From CAVONB01 sp963697205 (GTDB lineage: Bacteria > Pseudomonadota > Alphaproteobacteria > Rhizobiales > Hyphomicrobiaceae), in NCBI GenBank assembly GCA_963697205.1, contig CAVONB010000015.1:434001-498000 (forward strand): a stretch of 64,000 bases of DNA. Reading direction: 5' to 3'. Numbering within the stretch: the stretch's first letter is position 1; every line of letters begins with the position of its first letter. A model generated the notes under the pieces. The model was not told the origin of the DNA, searched no databases, and saw only the letters and a program-made list of their open reading frames with translations. The position numbers and the translations under genes were made by a program. Positions 37,484 through 45,604 of the stretch are shown here, piece after piece.

Positions 37484-37493
37484 GGGGGGGGGG
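37484..37493. repeat. G10 homopolymer (C10 on coding strand)
   Basis: Ten consecutive G residues between the two TadE-like genes, 37-46 bp upstream of the start codon at 37447. Such tracts slip during replication and can alter mRNA leader length or promoter spacing; they are also prone to sequencing error. No other G run this long was noticed. Confidence 0.8.
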
Positions 37494-37502
37494 CGCATCG
37501 CC

Positions 37503-38081
37503 TCACTGGTAAGGTTCGGTGCGGAAGGTGGTTGCGGCCTGAATTAGCGCGGAGCCGTTGCTCATCTTGCCCAGCCGCAGGAAGGGAAGGTTGGCCGCAA
37601 GCTCCCATTCGTAGCAGGCCGTAACCAGGACGACGGCGCTGGCGCCGCCGGAGCTGTCGCCGATGTTGTCTCCGGCCGAGCCGCTGGCTGCTGCGAGGTT
37701 GCCGTCGGGGCCGATACAGGCCTTTGGAGCGACACTCGTGAAGTCGGCCCAGCTCTGGACGTGGACGCGCATCTTGTTTTGGCAGTCGATGTAGCTGGCG
37801 ACCTGATCGCAGATCTGCTGCTTGAATTCGGCGGCCGTCATGTTGGCCTGCTGGGCCTGGCCGGTACGGATCAGGCGTCCGGCACGCTCGACAGCGTTCT
37901 CCAGGGAATACGTCGTGAGGAAGTGGAGCCCGACGGTGATGACGCCGAAGCACATCATCAGAAACGGAACACCCACGAAGCCGAATTCGACGGCGGTCGT
38001 GCCACGTGTGTCCTTCCGGAACGTGCGCCGCGTCAGGCGTGCGGTGCGTGTGGGCCGGAGGCTCGAAAGCTTCTGCAACAT
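37503..38081 (-). CDS. TadE-like pseudopilin of the Flp pilus
   Basis: A minor pilin-like protein of about 192 residues. The type IVb motif KDTRGTTAVEFGFVGVPFL gives the Gly cleavage point, the +5 Glu and the start of the membrane helix. The periplasmic domain holds several Cys residues (QQICDQ, IDCQNK, KACIGPD, TACYEW) suited to disulfides. ATG 38081 is preceded by GGCAGGAT; an upstream ATG at 38102 is possible. A one-mismatch CtrA-like site lies about 65 bp upstream. Confidence 0.85.
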   Translation of the reverse strand: MLQKLSSLRPTRTARLTRRTFRKDTRGTTAVEFGFVGVPFLMMCFGVITVGLHFLTTYSLENAVERAGRLIRTGQAQQANMTAAEFKQQICDQVASYIDCQNKMRVHVQSWADFTSVAPKACIGPDGNLAAASGSAGDNIGDSSGGASAVVLVTACYEWELAANLPFLRLGKMSNGSALIQAATTFRTEPYQ

Positions 38082-38145
38082 CGTGCGAGATCCTGCCAAC
38101 ATTCAGAACATGACGGTACGGATTGCATTTCTAATGCCTGCAGGA

Positions 38146-38160
38146 CTAACGGATCATTAA
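38146..38160 (-). promoter_or_regulatory. CtrA-like box upstream of the tadE pair (one mismatch)
   Basis: On the minus strand TTAA-TGATCCG-TTAG, differing from TTAA-N7-TTAA at the last base. It lies about 65 bp before the first TadE-like gene and probably belongs to the set of pilus CtrA sites. Confidence 0.45.
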
Positions 38161-38241
38161 TGGTCGGGATTGGACGCAATCAGGGTAAACGGAGCGTCAG
38201 TGGTCGTACCCGGCCGGGTCGCCGGGCGGTGCATGGGCATG

Positions 38242-38269
38242 AAAAAACGCCGGAGCGAGGCTCCGGCGT
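38242..38269 (-). terminator. Rho-independent terminator
   Basis: On the minus strand CGCCGGAGC-CTC-GCTCCGGCG is followed by six T residues, about 35 bp past the stop of the CpaC-N-domain gene. It makes that gene a single-gene transcript. Confidence 0.9.
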
Positions 38270-38301
38270 CGAATGTCCTGGGTGCCGGCTTGCGGCTGGG
38301 C

Positions 38302-38826
38302 TTACTGGCTGCCCTGGCCGCTGTTCTCGGCGGCGGCGTCGCCCATCTTCAGCTTGCGATCGGTGCTCTTCGACAGGGCGTCGAACTGACTGGGATCGTC
38401 GCCGATGGTCAACACCTGATTGCAGTCCGGGGCGCAGTTGTAGGATGCGCGCGCCCCACCACGGTGCAGGTTGAGCACGCGTGCCTCATCACGGACCACG
38501 ACGATCCGCTGGTCCTGGATGATGTTGCGGTCACCGTCGAGGGTGATGATGTTGGTGACCCCGAACGACTTGCCGGTCACCACCAGCATGTTGCCGCTCT
38601 GAACACTGACGTCGGCAATCGAGGGATTGCCGACGATGATGTCGGCCACAGCGCGCGGCAGGCGGATCAGCGTGGACTGATCGTAGCGCACGACGAGGTC
38701 GTTGGCGGCGGCGGGAGTGACGACACCGAATAGGGCCGTCAGGCAGCTGAGGCCGGCGGCGAGTGCCGTGCCCAGGCGGGTTGCGGCCGATGCGTTCTTG
38801 GTGCGGCCAAGCATGTGCGCAGGCAT
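38302..38826 (-). CDS. Stand-alone CpaC N-terminal domain pilus protein
   Basis: A 174-residue periplasmic protein. A signal peptide ends near TPAAANDLVV. The mature part matches the N-terminal pilus-formation domain that begins CpaC/RcpA secretins: IRLPRAVADIIVGNPSIADV, then SGNMLVVTGKSFGVTNIITLD. The secretin pore domain is absent. The C-terminus has YNCAPDC and a Gln/Ser tail. Start ATG 38826 follows GAGGAAGACCTC. Transcribed away from the Flp pilin, with its own terminator. It may assist or compete with CpaC assembly (inference). Confidence 0.85.
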   Translation of the reverse strand: MPAHMLGRTKNASAATRLGTALAAGLSCLTALFGVVTPAAANDLVVRYDQSTLIRLPRAVADIIVGNPSIADVSVQSGNMLVVTGKSFGVTNIITLDGDRNIIQDQRIVVVRDEARVLNLHRGGARASYNCAPDCNQVLTIGDDPSQFDALSKSTDRKLKMGDAAAENSGQGSQ

Positions 38827-39405
38827 GAGGTCTTCCTCTAATCGATGCGGCGACGCGCACAATTACTCCAGCAAATGGTGAAGGAAGATTGAACGTCTGC
38901 GCGGAACCGGCACGGGGTGCCCGGTGGGGCCAGTTGCCTGCTTGGCGAACACCGTCCGGCGAGGTCCGGTGCGGGGATGCGGCAATCGTGCATTGTCGCG
39001 CCCGATGGGCCGCTGGGGACTTGGAGGCTCAATTCAGGCGGCGGGTGCGGTAGTCTAACCGCTGCCGATTTCCGGACTGCGGCGCGGACATTGCAGTGCA
39101 ATGCGGATGATTACAGATCGCGCAAGATATTTTTAGGGAATGTTTTCACGAGGAATCTCTGTAAGTAATCGAATATTTACGTGGCATCCATTGACGCCCT
39201 CAAGTATATCTTCTTGTTTTCTTGTTGTTACCTTAGATGATGCCGGGATCATCCGACCGGTAATTCGGTCATATTCTACAAACTACGGCTTTTAACCTGC
39301 CTTTAAGTTCCGGTGGGCTAAGGTCCGCCCAGTTCAGACATGAGGGCGGTTCCTCGGTTGAACTGACTGCCAAGTGCAATCACCTCGAGTTGGGAGAGAG
39401 TTGTC
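38827..39405. other. Divergent, AT-rich regulatory region before the pilin gene
   Basis: A 579-bp non-coding stretch between the CpaC-N-domain gene and the Flp pilin gene. The part from about 39105 to 39300 is much richer in A+T than the rest of the window. It contains the CtrA box at 39292-39306 and a small inverted repeat GACCGGTAATTCGGTC near 39255-39270. Both gene promoters should be here. Confidence 0.6.
39292..39306 (+). promoter_or_regulatory. CtrA-type box TTAA-N7-TTAA upstream of the Flp pilin
   Basis: TTAACCTGCCTTTAA is a perfect match to the CtrA consensus TTAA-N7-TTAA, 100 bp upstream of the pilin ATG. CtrA is the alphaproteobacterial cell-cycle response regulator and activates pilA in Caulobacter. 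Confidence 0.7.
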
Positions 39406-39573
39406 ATGAAGAACCTGTTCGCTCGCTTTGCGAAGGATGAGTCCGGTGCGACCGCCATCGAGTACGGCCTGATCGCCGCGCTCATCAGCGTTGTCATCAT
39501 CGGCGCCGTCACGCAGCTCGGTGGCGCTCTGGAAGATACGTTCCAGTCGGTCGCCGACACGCTGGGCAACTAA
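39406..39573 (+). CDS. Flp family type IVb major pilin
   Basis: A 55-residue prepilin. MKNLFARFAKDESG is the leader, followed by the processed N-terminus ATAIEYGLIAALISVV with the conserved Glu-Tyr. The rest is one hydrophobic helix and a short polar tail ending TLGN. CpaA (40291) should cut after the Gly. ATG 39406; GGGAGAGAG lies upstream. A strong terminator follows 41 bp after the stop, so the pilin has its own abundant transcript, as is usual for pilA/flp genes. Confidence 0.95.
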   Translation: MKNLFARFAKDESGATAIEYGLIAALISVVIIGAVTQLGGALEDTFQSVADTLGN

Positions 39574-39613
39574 TCGCGGAGTTCGGCGGCCTGGCCGCCG
39601 TTCACTGCAGTCC

Positions 39614-39651
39614 AAAAAAACCACCCGACACGAAGTGTCGGGTGGTTTTTT
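39614..39651 (+). terminator. Strong Rho-independent terminator after the Flp pilin
   Basis: AAAAAAACCACCCGACAC-GAA-GTGTCGGGTGGTTTTTT: a perfect stem of 11 GC-rich pairs extended by A-T pairs, flanked by A and T runs, so active in both directions. Confidence 0.95.
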
Positions 39652-39837
39652 ATGTGCAATCGGCTGGGTTGCGGGTTTGGGGGCGGCACCGCCGATGGGA
39701 GGTGCTTTGATGATCCGTTGGCGGGAATTTTCACTTTTCCCCGCTAAGACAGTCGATGTCGGATCAAGGAAGCGGGGTCCAAGGTCACGACGGCGCGGTT
39801 GCGTCGAACAAGCATCCGGAATTCAGGGGCAGGTTTC

Positions 39838-40074
39838 ATGTTGGTTACCAGGGCGATCACCAAAGTGAAGGCGAAATTGGCTATCGCATCGCTCGGCGTC
39901 ACTTCGAGGGCCACGGTCGTGCTGGCGGCGTTTGCCCATGACCGGCGCGGGGCGACGTCGACGGAATACGCTTTGATCGCGGGCTTTTTGAGCATCGTTA
40001 TCCTGTTTGGTGTGACGAATGTCGGCCAGGTTCTGCTCGAGATTTTCACAAACACAGCTGCGGCGATCGAGTGA
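39838..40074 (+). CDS. Second Flp-like pilin with long leader
   Basis: A 78-residue protein. The prepilin motif DRRG-ATSTEYALIAGFLSIV lies at residues 35-52, so the leader is about 38 residues, far longer than the 14 of the major pilin, and itself contains a hydrophobic stretch around residues 14-33. The mature part (about 40 residues) is short. It could be a minor pilin, a pilus initiator or a misannotated start. ATG 39838 has a weak GCAGG upstream. It lies outside the pilin terminator and upstream of cpaA. Confidence 0.75.
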   Translation: MLVTRAITKVKAKLAIASLGVTSRATVVLAAFAHDRRGATSTEYALIAGFLSIVILFGVTNVGQVLLEIFTNTAAAIE

Positions 40075-40210
40075 GGCATTTGGTTCGGCGCTGTGGCTGA
40101 TAGTGCCTGCGGATGACCGGCGCGTTCACGGGACGATTGCGGGTCAAGCCATATACAACGCAATCTCAGCGGCAGGCGACGGGGTGCGGTGCTGCCTTCG
40201 GGTCAAGGAC

Positions 40211-40225
40211 TTAAAGGCCGCTTAA
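40211..40225 (+). promoter_or_regulatory. CtrA-type box TTAA-N7-TTAA upstream of cpaA
   Basis: TTAAAGGCCGCTTAA, a perfect match and followed by C as in many strong sites, 66 bp upstream of the cpaA GTG. It probably controls the main pilus-assembly operon. Confidence 0.65.
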
Positions 40226-40290
40226 CCTCTGTGCTGAAGAATACGGCGCGATCGAACAGGTCCCCAAGGGGACCGCATGGAGAATGCGCC

Positions 40291-40794
40291 GTGCTTGAAA
40301 ATGCCCTCCTCCTGGTGTTCCCGCTCGCCATGGCGTTTGCGGCTGCCACGGATTTTCTCACCTACACGATCCCGAACAAGATCTCGCTGGTGCTGATCGC
40401 CGCTTTCGCGGCGATCGTGCCCTTTACCGATCTGGGCTGGCCGGCGATCGGCATGCACGTCGCCACGGGCGCTGCCGTCCTATGCGTTGGCTTTGCCCTG
40501 TTCAGTGCGGGGCTGCTGGGCGGCGGCGATGCCAAGCTGCTTGCTGCAGCGGCGCTGTGGATCGGGCACGAGCATCTGCTGGCCTACGTGACCATGGTCG
40601 CCATCTGCGGCGGTGCGCTGGGCATGGTCCTGTTGGCGTACCGCCGGGTGCCGTTGCCGGGCTGGCTCAGCGGGCGTGACTGGGCGCAGCGGTTGCACCA
40701 GCACGGCGGCGGCATGCCCTACGGCATCGCGCTGGCGGCTGCAGGATTGTGGATCTACCCGTCGACACCCTGGTTCGCGGGCCTCGCGGCCTGA
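40291..40794 (+). CDS. cpaA: Prepilin peptidase CpaA/TadV
   Basis: A 167-residue inner-membrane aspartyl protease that removes Flp and pseudopilin leaders. The two catalytic Asp residues are visible: AAATDFLTYTIPNK in the first loop and LLGGGDAKLLAA, the GxGD motif. It lacks the N-methylation domain, as Flp-system peptidases do. The GTG at 40291 has GGAGA upstream and begins the first membrane helix; the longer upstream reading was rejected. It lies 183 bp before cpaB. Confidence 0.93.
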   Translation: MLENALLLVFPLAMAFAAATDFLTYTIPNKISLVLIAAFAAIVPFTDLGWPAIGMHVATGAAVLCVGFALFSAGLLGGGDAKLLAAAALWIGHEHLLAYVTMVAICGGALGMVLLAYRRVPLPGWLSGRDWAQRLHQHGGGMPYGIALAAAGLWIYPSTPWFAGLAA

Positions 40795-40895
40795 CCGCTT
40801 AGCTGTGACGGCGGCATGCTGTCCGGCCACAGCAGCGTATATTTTGTTCGTACAGGGAATGATCGGCGTCGGATCGGATCGAAATGTGACGTCCA

Positions 40896-40910
40896 TTAAC
40901 CGCGCATTGA
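40896..40910 (+). promoter_or_regulatory. CtrA-like box upstream of cpaB (one mismatch)
   Basis: TTAA-CCGCGCA-TTGA, one base off the consensus, 68 bp before the cpaB ATG. It could give the cpaB-to-tadC operon its own CtrA-dependent promoter. Confidence 0.45.
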
Positions 40911-40977
40911 CCTTTGTTGCGCACATTGGACGTCGAAGTGGACGACAGACCATTCGGTTGAAAGGACCCTTTTCGCG

Positions 40978-41778
40978 ATGAAGCGGGCACAGTTGATCGG
41001 CATCTCGATAGCTCTCGTGGCGGGCGTGCTGGCTTTCGTCATGATGCGCGGCATCGTCAACAAGCCGCAGAAGGTGATCGTCACCGAACAGGTGAACGCA
41101 ACCGAGGTCCTCGTCGCACGCTCAGACATCGGGCTGGGCACCGTGACCAACGAAGGTCACTTCCGGTGGCAGACCTGGCCGAAGGACGCGGTGACGCCGA
41201 ATTTCATCAGCAAGGCGTCGGGCAGCGCTGCGGTGCGCAACCTGGCGGGCTCCGTGGCCCGCGCGCCGATCCTCTCCGGCGAGCCCATTACCAACATCAA
41301 GCTGATCAAGCCCGGCCAGGGCGGCGTCCTTGCAGCGATCCTGCCGGCGGGCATGCGGGCGGTCTCCACCAAGATCAAGGAAGAGACCGCGGTCGGCAAG
41401 ATGATCCTGCCGAACGATCACGTCGACGTGCTGCTGTCGCGGCGCCTGCGCCAGAAGGGCGGTGCAGAGGAGCACATCTCCGAGACGCTGTTCCGCAACG
41501 TCCGGGTGCTCGCCATCGGCCAGCAGATCGAGGCCCGCGAAGGCAAGAAGGGCGCGGAAGGTACGACCGCTACGCTCGAGCTGACGCCGCGCCAGGCCGA
41601 GACGCTGGCACTGGCCAACTCCATGGGTGAGATCTCGTTGTCACTGCGCTCCATCGCCGACCTGGTTGCCGGCGGGGCTGGTCCGCAGGAAGCGCTGGAT
41701 CTCACGAAGAATCGCAATTCGTCGTCGGTCAAAGTCATGCGTTACGGCCAGAAGTCTCGCGCTTACGGCGTCAACTGA
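40978..41778 (+). CDS. cpaB: Flp pilus assembly protein CpaB/RcpC
   Basis: A 266-residue periplasmic protein anchored by an N-terminal helix (IGISIALVAGVLAFVMM). It has a SAF domain (about 45-110, VLVARSDIGLGTVTNEGHF) and the CpaB core LPNDHVDVLLSRRL. It helps fold or cap the secretin. AAGGA lies upstream of ATG 40978. First gene of a close-packed run to tadC; cpaC follows after 106 bp. Confidence 0.93.
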   Translation: MKRAQLIGISIALVAGVLAFVMMRGIVNKPQKVIVTEQVNATEVLVARSDIGLGTVTNEGHFRWQTWPKDAVTPNFISKASGSAAVRNLAGSVARAPILSGEPITNIKLIKPGQGGVLAAILPAGMRAVSTKIKEETAVGKMILPNDHVDVLLSRRLRQKGGAEEHISETLFRNVRVLAIGQQIEAREGKKGAEGTTATLELTPRQAETLALANSMGEISLSLRSIADLVAGGAGPQEALDLTKNRNSSSVKVMRYGQKSRAYGVN

Positions 41779-41884
41779 AGTCTACGGGGCGCTTTCAGTC
41801 TTTGTCCCTCAATCAAGTCTTGCGTGTGTCAGTTCGAGTCTCGTGTGCACCTCATCGGGTAGCTCGTCAGAAGGCTCTAGACCC

Positions 41885-43504
41885 ATGCATAATTTTTTCA
41901 AGACGGCCTGGGGTGCCACCCTGGTCGGAATGGCCGGGCTGGTGGCCTCGGCGCTCCTGCCAGGCCACGCTCAAGACGCCCTTGCCAACGGCAGGACGCG
42001 AACCGCGGCCATGCCGACGGGGCCAATGCCCTACAGTCCGGATCACAACTCGCTGATCCGGATCTCGGCTCATGAACGGCTGCCGCAGGTTCGCGGCATC
42101 AAGATCGCCCGCAACAAGGCGGCGGTGATCGAGCTGCCACGCGACCTGCGCGACGTTGTCGTTTCGGCGCCGGAAATCATGGATGCGGTGGTGCAAAGCG
42201 CCAACCGGGTCCATCTGATCGGCAAGAAGACCGGCCAGTCGAACGCCTTCTTCTTCGATACCAACGGCGAGCAGATCCTGACGCTCGAAGTCGTCATCGA
42301 GTACGACACGAGCGCGCTCGATGCGCTGTACCGGCGATTGATGCCGGGTTCGAACATCAAGGCGGAGATCCTGAACGAGACGGTGATCCTGACCGGCAGC
42401 GTTCGCAGCCCGGTCGATGCGAGCCGCGCAGCCGATATCGCGTCGCGCTTCATCGTGACGCCAGATCCTTCGATTCCGCGGCGCGATGCGCCTAAAGTGA
42501 TCAACATGCTCTCGGTCGAGGGCGAGGAGCAGGTGATGCTCCGGGTTACGGTCGCGGAAGTGCAGCGCTCACTGCTCAAGCAGTTCGGCGTGAATATCGG
42601 CGCCGCCATTAATGCCGGCAACTTCTCGACGACGCTGCTGACAGAGAACGCCTTGCCGCTGACGGCCGCGGCCGGCCTCGGTCAGCTGCCGCTCTCGGCG
42701 ATCTCGACGGCGGGCGATCCGACCGATCCGGCGACTGCCTGCGGCGTCGGCTCTATGTGCAGCTATCAGACGAGCGGTCCGGTCAAAGATGCCTTCACCA
42801 ACAGCGGTCCTGTCACGGGCTGGTCGTCGGGGCGCAATCGAATCCAGAACGCGCTGCGTGCGCTGGAACGTGACGGTCTCGTCAAGACACTGGCCGAGCC
42901 GAACCTGACGGCGGTGTCGGGCGAGTCGGCGAAGTTCCTGGCCGGTGGCGAGTATCCGATCCCTGTGGTCGACAGCGACGGCAAGTTGACGGTGACCTTC
43001 AAGGAGTTCGGTATCGGCGTCGCCTTCACTCCGATGGTCATGTCGGAGGGCCGCATCAGCCTGAAGATCGAGACAGAGGTCAGCGAGCTTACCAACAACG
43101 GCGCGGTTTCGCTCTCCAACATCTCGATCCCGGCGCTGAAGAAGCGGCAGGCCAAGTCGACGATCGAGCTGCCTTCGGGTGGATCGCTGGCGATCGCAGG
43201 CCTCATCTCGGAGGACACGCGCCAGAACATCGATGGCATGCCGGGACTGAAGAACCTGCCGGTGCTGGGCACGCTGTTCCGCAGCCGGGACTTCATCAAG
43301 CAGGAAACAGAGCTCGTCGTGATCGTGACGCCCTACGTCGTGCGGCCCACCAGCCGCGGCCAGCTCGCTCGCCCCATCGACGGCCTGGCGGCTGCGACGG
43401 ACATGAAGGCCAACTTCCTCGGTCACCTCAATCGCATCTACGGGCAAGGCGGGTCTCGTCCCGTCGGCGATCTGAAGGGCGACTACGGTTTCATCGTCGA
43501 ATAA
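41885..43504 (+). CDS. cpaC: Flp pilus outer-membrane secretin CpaC/RcpA
   Basis: A 539-residue secretin forming the outer-membrane pore of the Tad machine. The signal peptide ends near LLPGHAQDALA. The N-terminal pilus domain (IELPRDLRDVVVSAPEIMDA), a BON-like domain (LNETVILTGSVRSPVDASRA) and the secretin core are present; the core carries LAEPNLTAVSGESAKFLAG, SIELPSGGSLAIAGL-like text and VVIVTPYVVRP. The ATG at 41885 was chosen because it starts the signal peptide. Its N-domain is echoed in the separate gene at 38302-38826. Confidence 0.95.
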   Translation: MHNFFKTAWGATLVGMAGLVASALLPGHAQDALANGRTRTAAMPTGPMPYSPDHNSLIRISAHERLPQVRGIKIARNKAAVIELPRDLRDVVVSAPEIMDAVVQSANRVHLIGKKTGQSNAFFFDTNGEQILTLEVVIEYDTSALDALYRRLMPGSNIKAEILNETVILTGSVRSPVDASRAADIASRFIVTPDPSIPRRDAPKVINMLSVEGEEQVMLRVTVAEVQRSLLKQFGVNIGAAINAGNFSTTLLTENALPLTAAAGLGQLPLSAISTAGDPTDPATACGVGSMCSYQTSGPVKDAFTNSGPVTGWSSGRNRIQNALRALERDGLVKTLAEPNLTAVSGESAKFLAGGEYPIPVVDSDGKLTVTFKEFGIGVAFTPMVMSEGRISLKIETEVSELTNNGAVSLSNISIPALKKRQAKSTIELPSGGSLAIAGLISEDTRQNIDGMPGLKNLPVLGTLFRSRDFIKQETELVVIVTPYVVRPTSRGQLARPIDGLAAATDMKANFLGHLNRIYGQGGSRPVGDLKGDYGFIVE

Positions 43505-43526
43505 CGGCTAGCGCAGGAGTGTCATC

Positions 43527-44270
43527 ATGAACTCGCACCAAACACTGCGCTCGCGGGCGGCAACGTCTAGCTTGCGCGCCTCAGTGGCCAAAGCGGCGCT
43601 GATCACCATGGCTGTCGCCGCGCTCGCCGGCTGCCGCCACGTCGACGATCCGGTGTCGCCGATCAGCTTCTCGCTGGTCGATCCCTCGGAGCGCCACCCG
43701 ATCCTGGTGTCGCAGGAGCCTTCGTCACTGTCGATCCGGGTGCCTCGCGGCTCCTCGGGGCTGACAACCACGCAGCGCGCAAGCCTGTCGCAGTTCCTCG
43801 GCCGGTATCGCGCCGCGGATGCAGGCAACAGCAAGCTGATCATCCAGGCACCGAGCGGCGGCGGCAACGAAGTCGCTTCGATGCACGCCGTCGGAGAGAT
43901 CCGCCAGATCATGTCGGACTACGGGTTTGCCGACAATTCGGTGGCGGTTGAAGCGTTCCAGGCCGGCGTGAGCTCTCAGCCCGCGATCCGGGTCTCGTAC
44001 CTGAGGTACGTGGCACAGGGGCCGACCTGCGGTCGCTGGCCGGAAAATCTGGCACGCGATCCCTACAACCTGCCCTACACGAATTTCGGCTGCGCCACGC
44101 AAGCGAACTTTGCGGCACAGGTTGCCAACCCGGCCGATCTGCTGGGTCCGCGGACGATGACGCAGCGTCCTGCGGAGCGCCGCGACGCGACGTGGGAGAA
44201 GTACCTGAAGGGTGACTCGACCTCGTCGAAGAAGGCCGAGGACGAGAAGATCAAGACGGACGGCAAGTGA
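43527..44270 (+). CDS. cpaD: Flp pilus assembly lipoprotein CpaD
   Basis: A 247-residue lipoprotein. The lipobox AALAGC puts the lipidated Cys near residue 36 (LAGCRHVDDP). The CpaD family region RVSYLRYVAQGPTCGRWPEN and NFGCATQANFAAQVANP is clear. It is thought to help localise the secretin. The stop overlaps a GTG upstream of cpaE. Confidence 0.93.
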   Translation: MNSHQTLRSRAATSSLRASVAKAALITMAVAALAGCRHVDDPVSPISFSLVDPSERHPILVSQEPSSLSIRVPRGSSGLTTTQRASLSQFLGRYRAADAGNSKLIIQAPSGGGNEVASMHAVGEIRQIMSDYGFADNSVAVEAFQAGVSSQPAIRVSYLRYVAQGPTCGRWPENLARDPYNLPYTNFGCATQANFAAQVANPADLLGPRTMTQRPAERRDATWEKYLKGDSTSSKKAEDEKIKTDGK

Positions 44271-44281
44271 GGTCAGACGCC

Positions 44282-45592
44282 ATGAAGCAAGTAGCATCTT
44301 CGGACTTCGGTGCAGTATCCGAGAGCCGCGACCTCGCTCCGTACGAGGGCGGCGAGGGTGCACAGCCCGTGCAGTACGAGAAGGCCCGGCCGATCCCGCG
44401 CATCTCGATCCAAGCCTTCTGCGACTCGCCAGAGATGGCCGAGGTTCTGCAGACGGCGTCCGAGGATCGTCGGCTGTCCAAGGCGCACGTCAGTGTGCAC
44501 ATGGGCGGGGCAACGGCGGCCGTGGCTCACTACCAGGAGAGCCCGACGCCGAACCTCATCATCATCGAATCGACGTTCGATGGTGCGGACCTCATCGGTG
44601 AGCTCGACCGGCTTGCAGAGAGCTGCGATGCCGGCACGAAGGTGATCATCGTCGGGCAGTACAACGACGTGCTGCTCTATCGTGAGCTTCTGCGTCGCGG
44701 CGTCAGCGAATACCTGGTCTGGCCGATCGAGCCGATGCAGGTGATGGAGAGCATCTCCAACCTGTACAACGACCCGCAGGCCGATCCGGTGGGGCATGTC
44801 TATGCCTTCATCGGCGCCAAGGGCGGCGTCGGGTCTTCAACAGTGTGCCACAACGCGGCCTGGGCTTTGTCCGAGATCTTGAAGAGCAACGTCGTCGTTG
44901 CCGATTTCGATCTGCCGTTCGGTACCGCCGGCCTCGACTTCAACCAGGATCCCGTACAGGGCCTGGCCGAAGCGATCGCGAGCCCGGAGCGCCTCGACGA
45001 GGTGCTGCTGGACCGCCTACTGACCAAGTGCTCGGAGCACCTTTCGCTGTTTGCAGCGCCGGTCACGCTCGACAAGGAGTACGACCTGTCGCCGGAGGCG
45101 TGCGACATGGTTCTCGAGGTCGTGCGCCAGAGCATGCCGTACGTGGCTGTCGATCTGCCGCACGTCTGGTCGGCGTGGTCCAAGAAGATCCTGCTGCAGG
45201 CCGACGAGGTGGTGATCACGGCGGCGCCTGATCTGGCCAACCTGCGCAACGCCAAGAACATGGTCGACCTGCTTAAGCAGGTGCGCACGAACGATGGCCC
45301 GCCGCTGCTGGTGCTCAATACGGTCGGGATGCCGAAGCGGCCGGAGATCTCGATCAAGGAGTTCTGCCAGGCCGTGGATCTCAAGCCTGCGGCCGTAATG
45401 GATTTTGACGGGGAGACGTTCGGTCAGGCGGCCAACAACGGCCAGATGATCGAGGAGCTTAACCCTAAAGCGAAGTCTGCGGCGGCGTTTCGCGATATCG
45501 CCTTCGCGTTAACGCATCGCAAAGAGGTCCGGGTAGAGAAGAAACAGTCTGCCCTCGCTCCTCTTCTCGGCAAGCTGAAGCTCAAGCGCTAA
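44282..45592 (+). CDS. cpaE: Pilus localisation ATPase CpaE/TadZ
   Basis: A 436-residue MinD/ParA-like protein placing the pilus machine at a pole. The N-terminal receiver-like domain (about 35-170) is followed by a deviant Walker A AKGGVGSSTVCHNAAW near residues 179-194 and DFDLPFGTAGLDFNQDP. The usual Lys-Thr of Walker A is Ser-Ser, as is normal for CpaE. ATG 44282 has GAGG upstream; a GTG at 44267 overlaps the cpaD stop. Confidence 0.95.
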   Translation: MKQVASSDFGAVSESRDLAPYEGGEGAQPVQYEKARPIPRISIQAFCDSPEMAEVLQTASEDRRLSKAHVSVHMGGATAAVAHYQESPTPNLIIIESTFDGADLIGELDRLAESCDAGTKVIIVGQYNDVLLYRELLRRGVSEYLVWPIEPMQVMESISNLYNDPQADPVGHVYAFIGAKGGVGSSTVCHNAAWALSEILKSNVVVADFDLPFGTAGLDFNQDPVQGLAEAIASPERLDEVLLDRLLTKCSEHLSLFAAPVTLDKEYDLSPEACDMVLEVVRQSMPYVAVDLPHVWSAWSKKILLQADEVVITAAPDLANLRNAKNMVDLLKQVRTNDGPPLLVLNTVGMPKRPEISIKEFCQAVDLKPAAVMDFDGETFGQAANNGQMIEELNPKAKSAAAFRDIAFALTHRKEVRVEKKQSALAPLLGKLKLKR

Positions 45593-45604
45593 GGAGTTCA
45601 AGAC

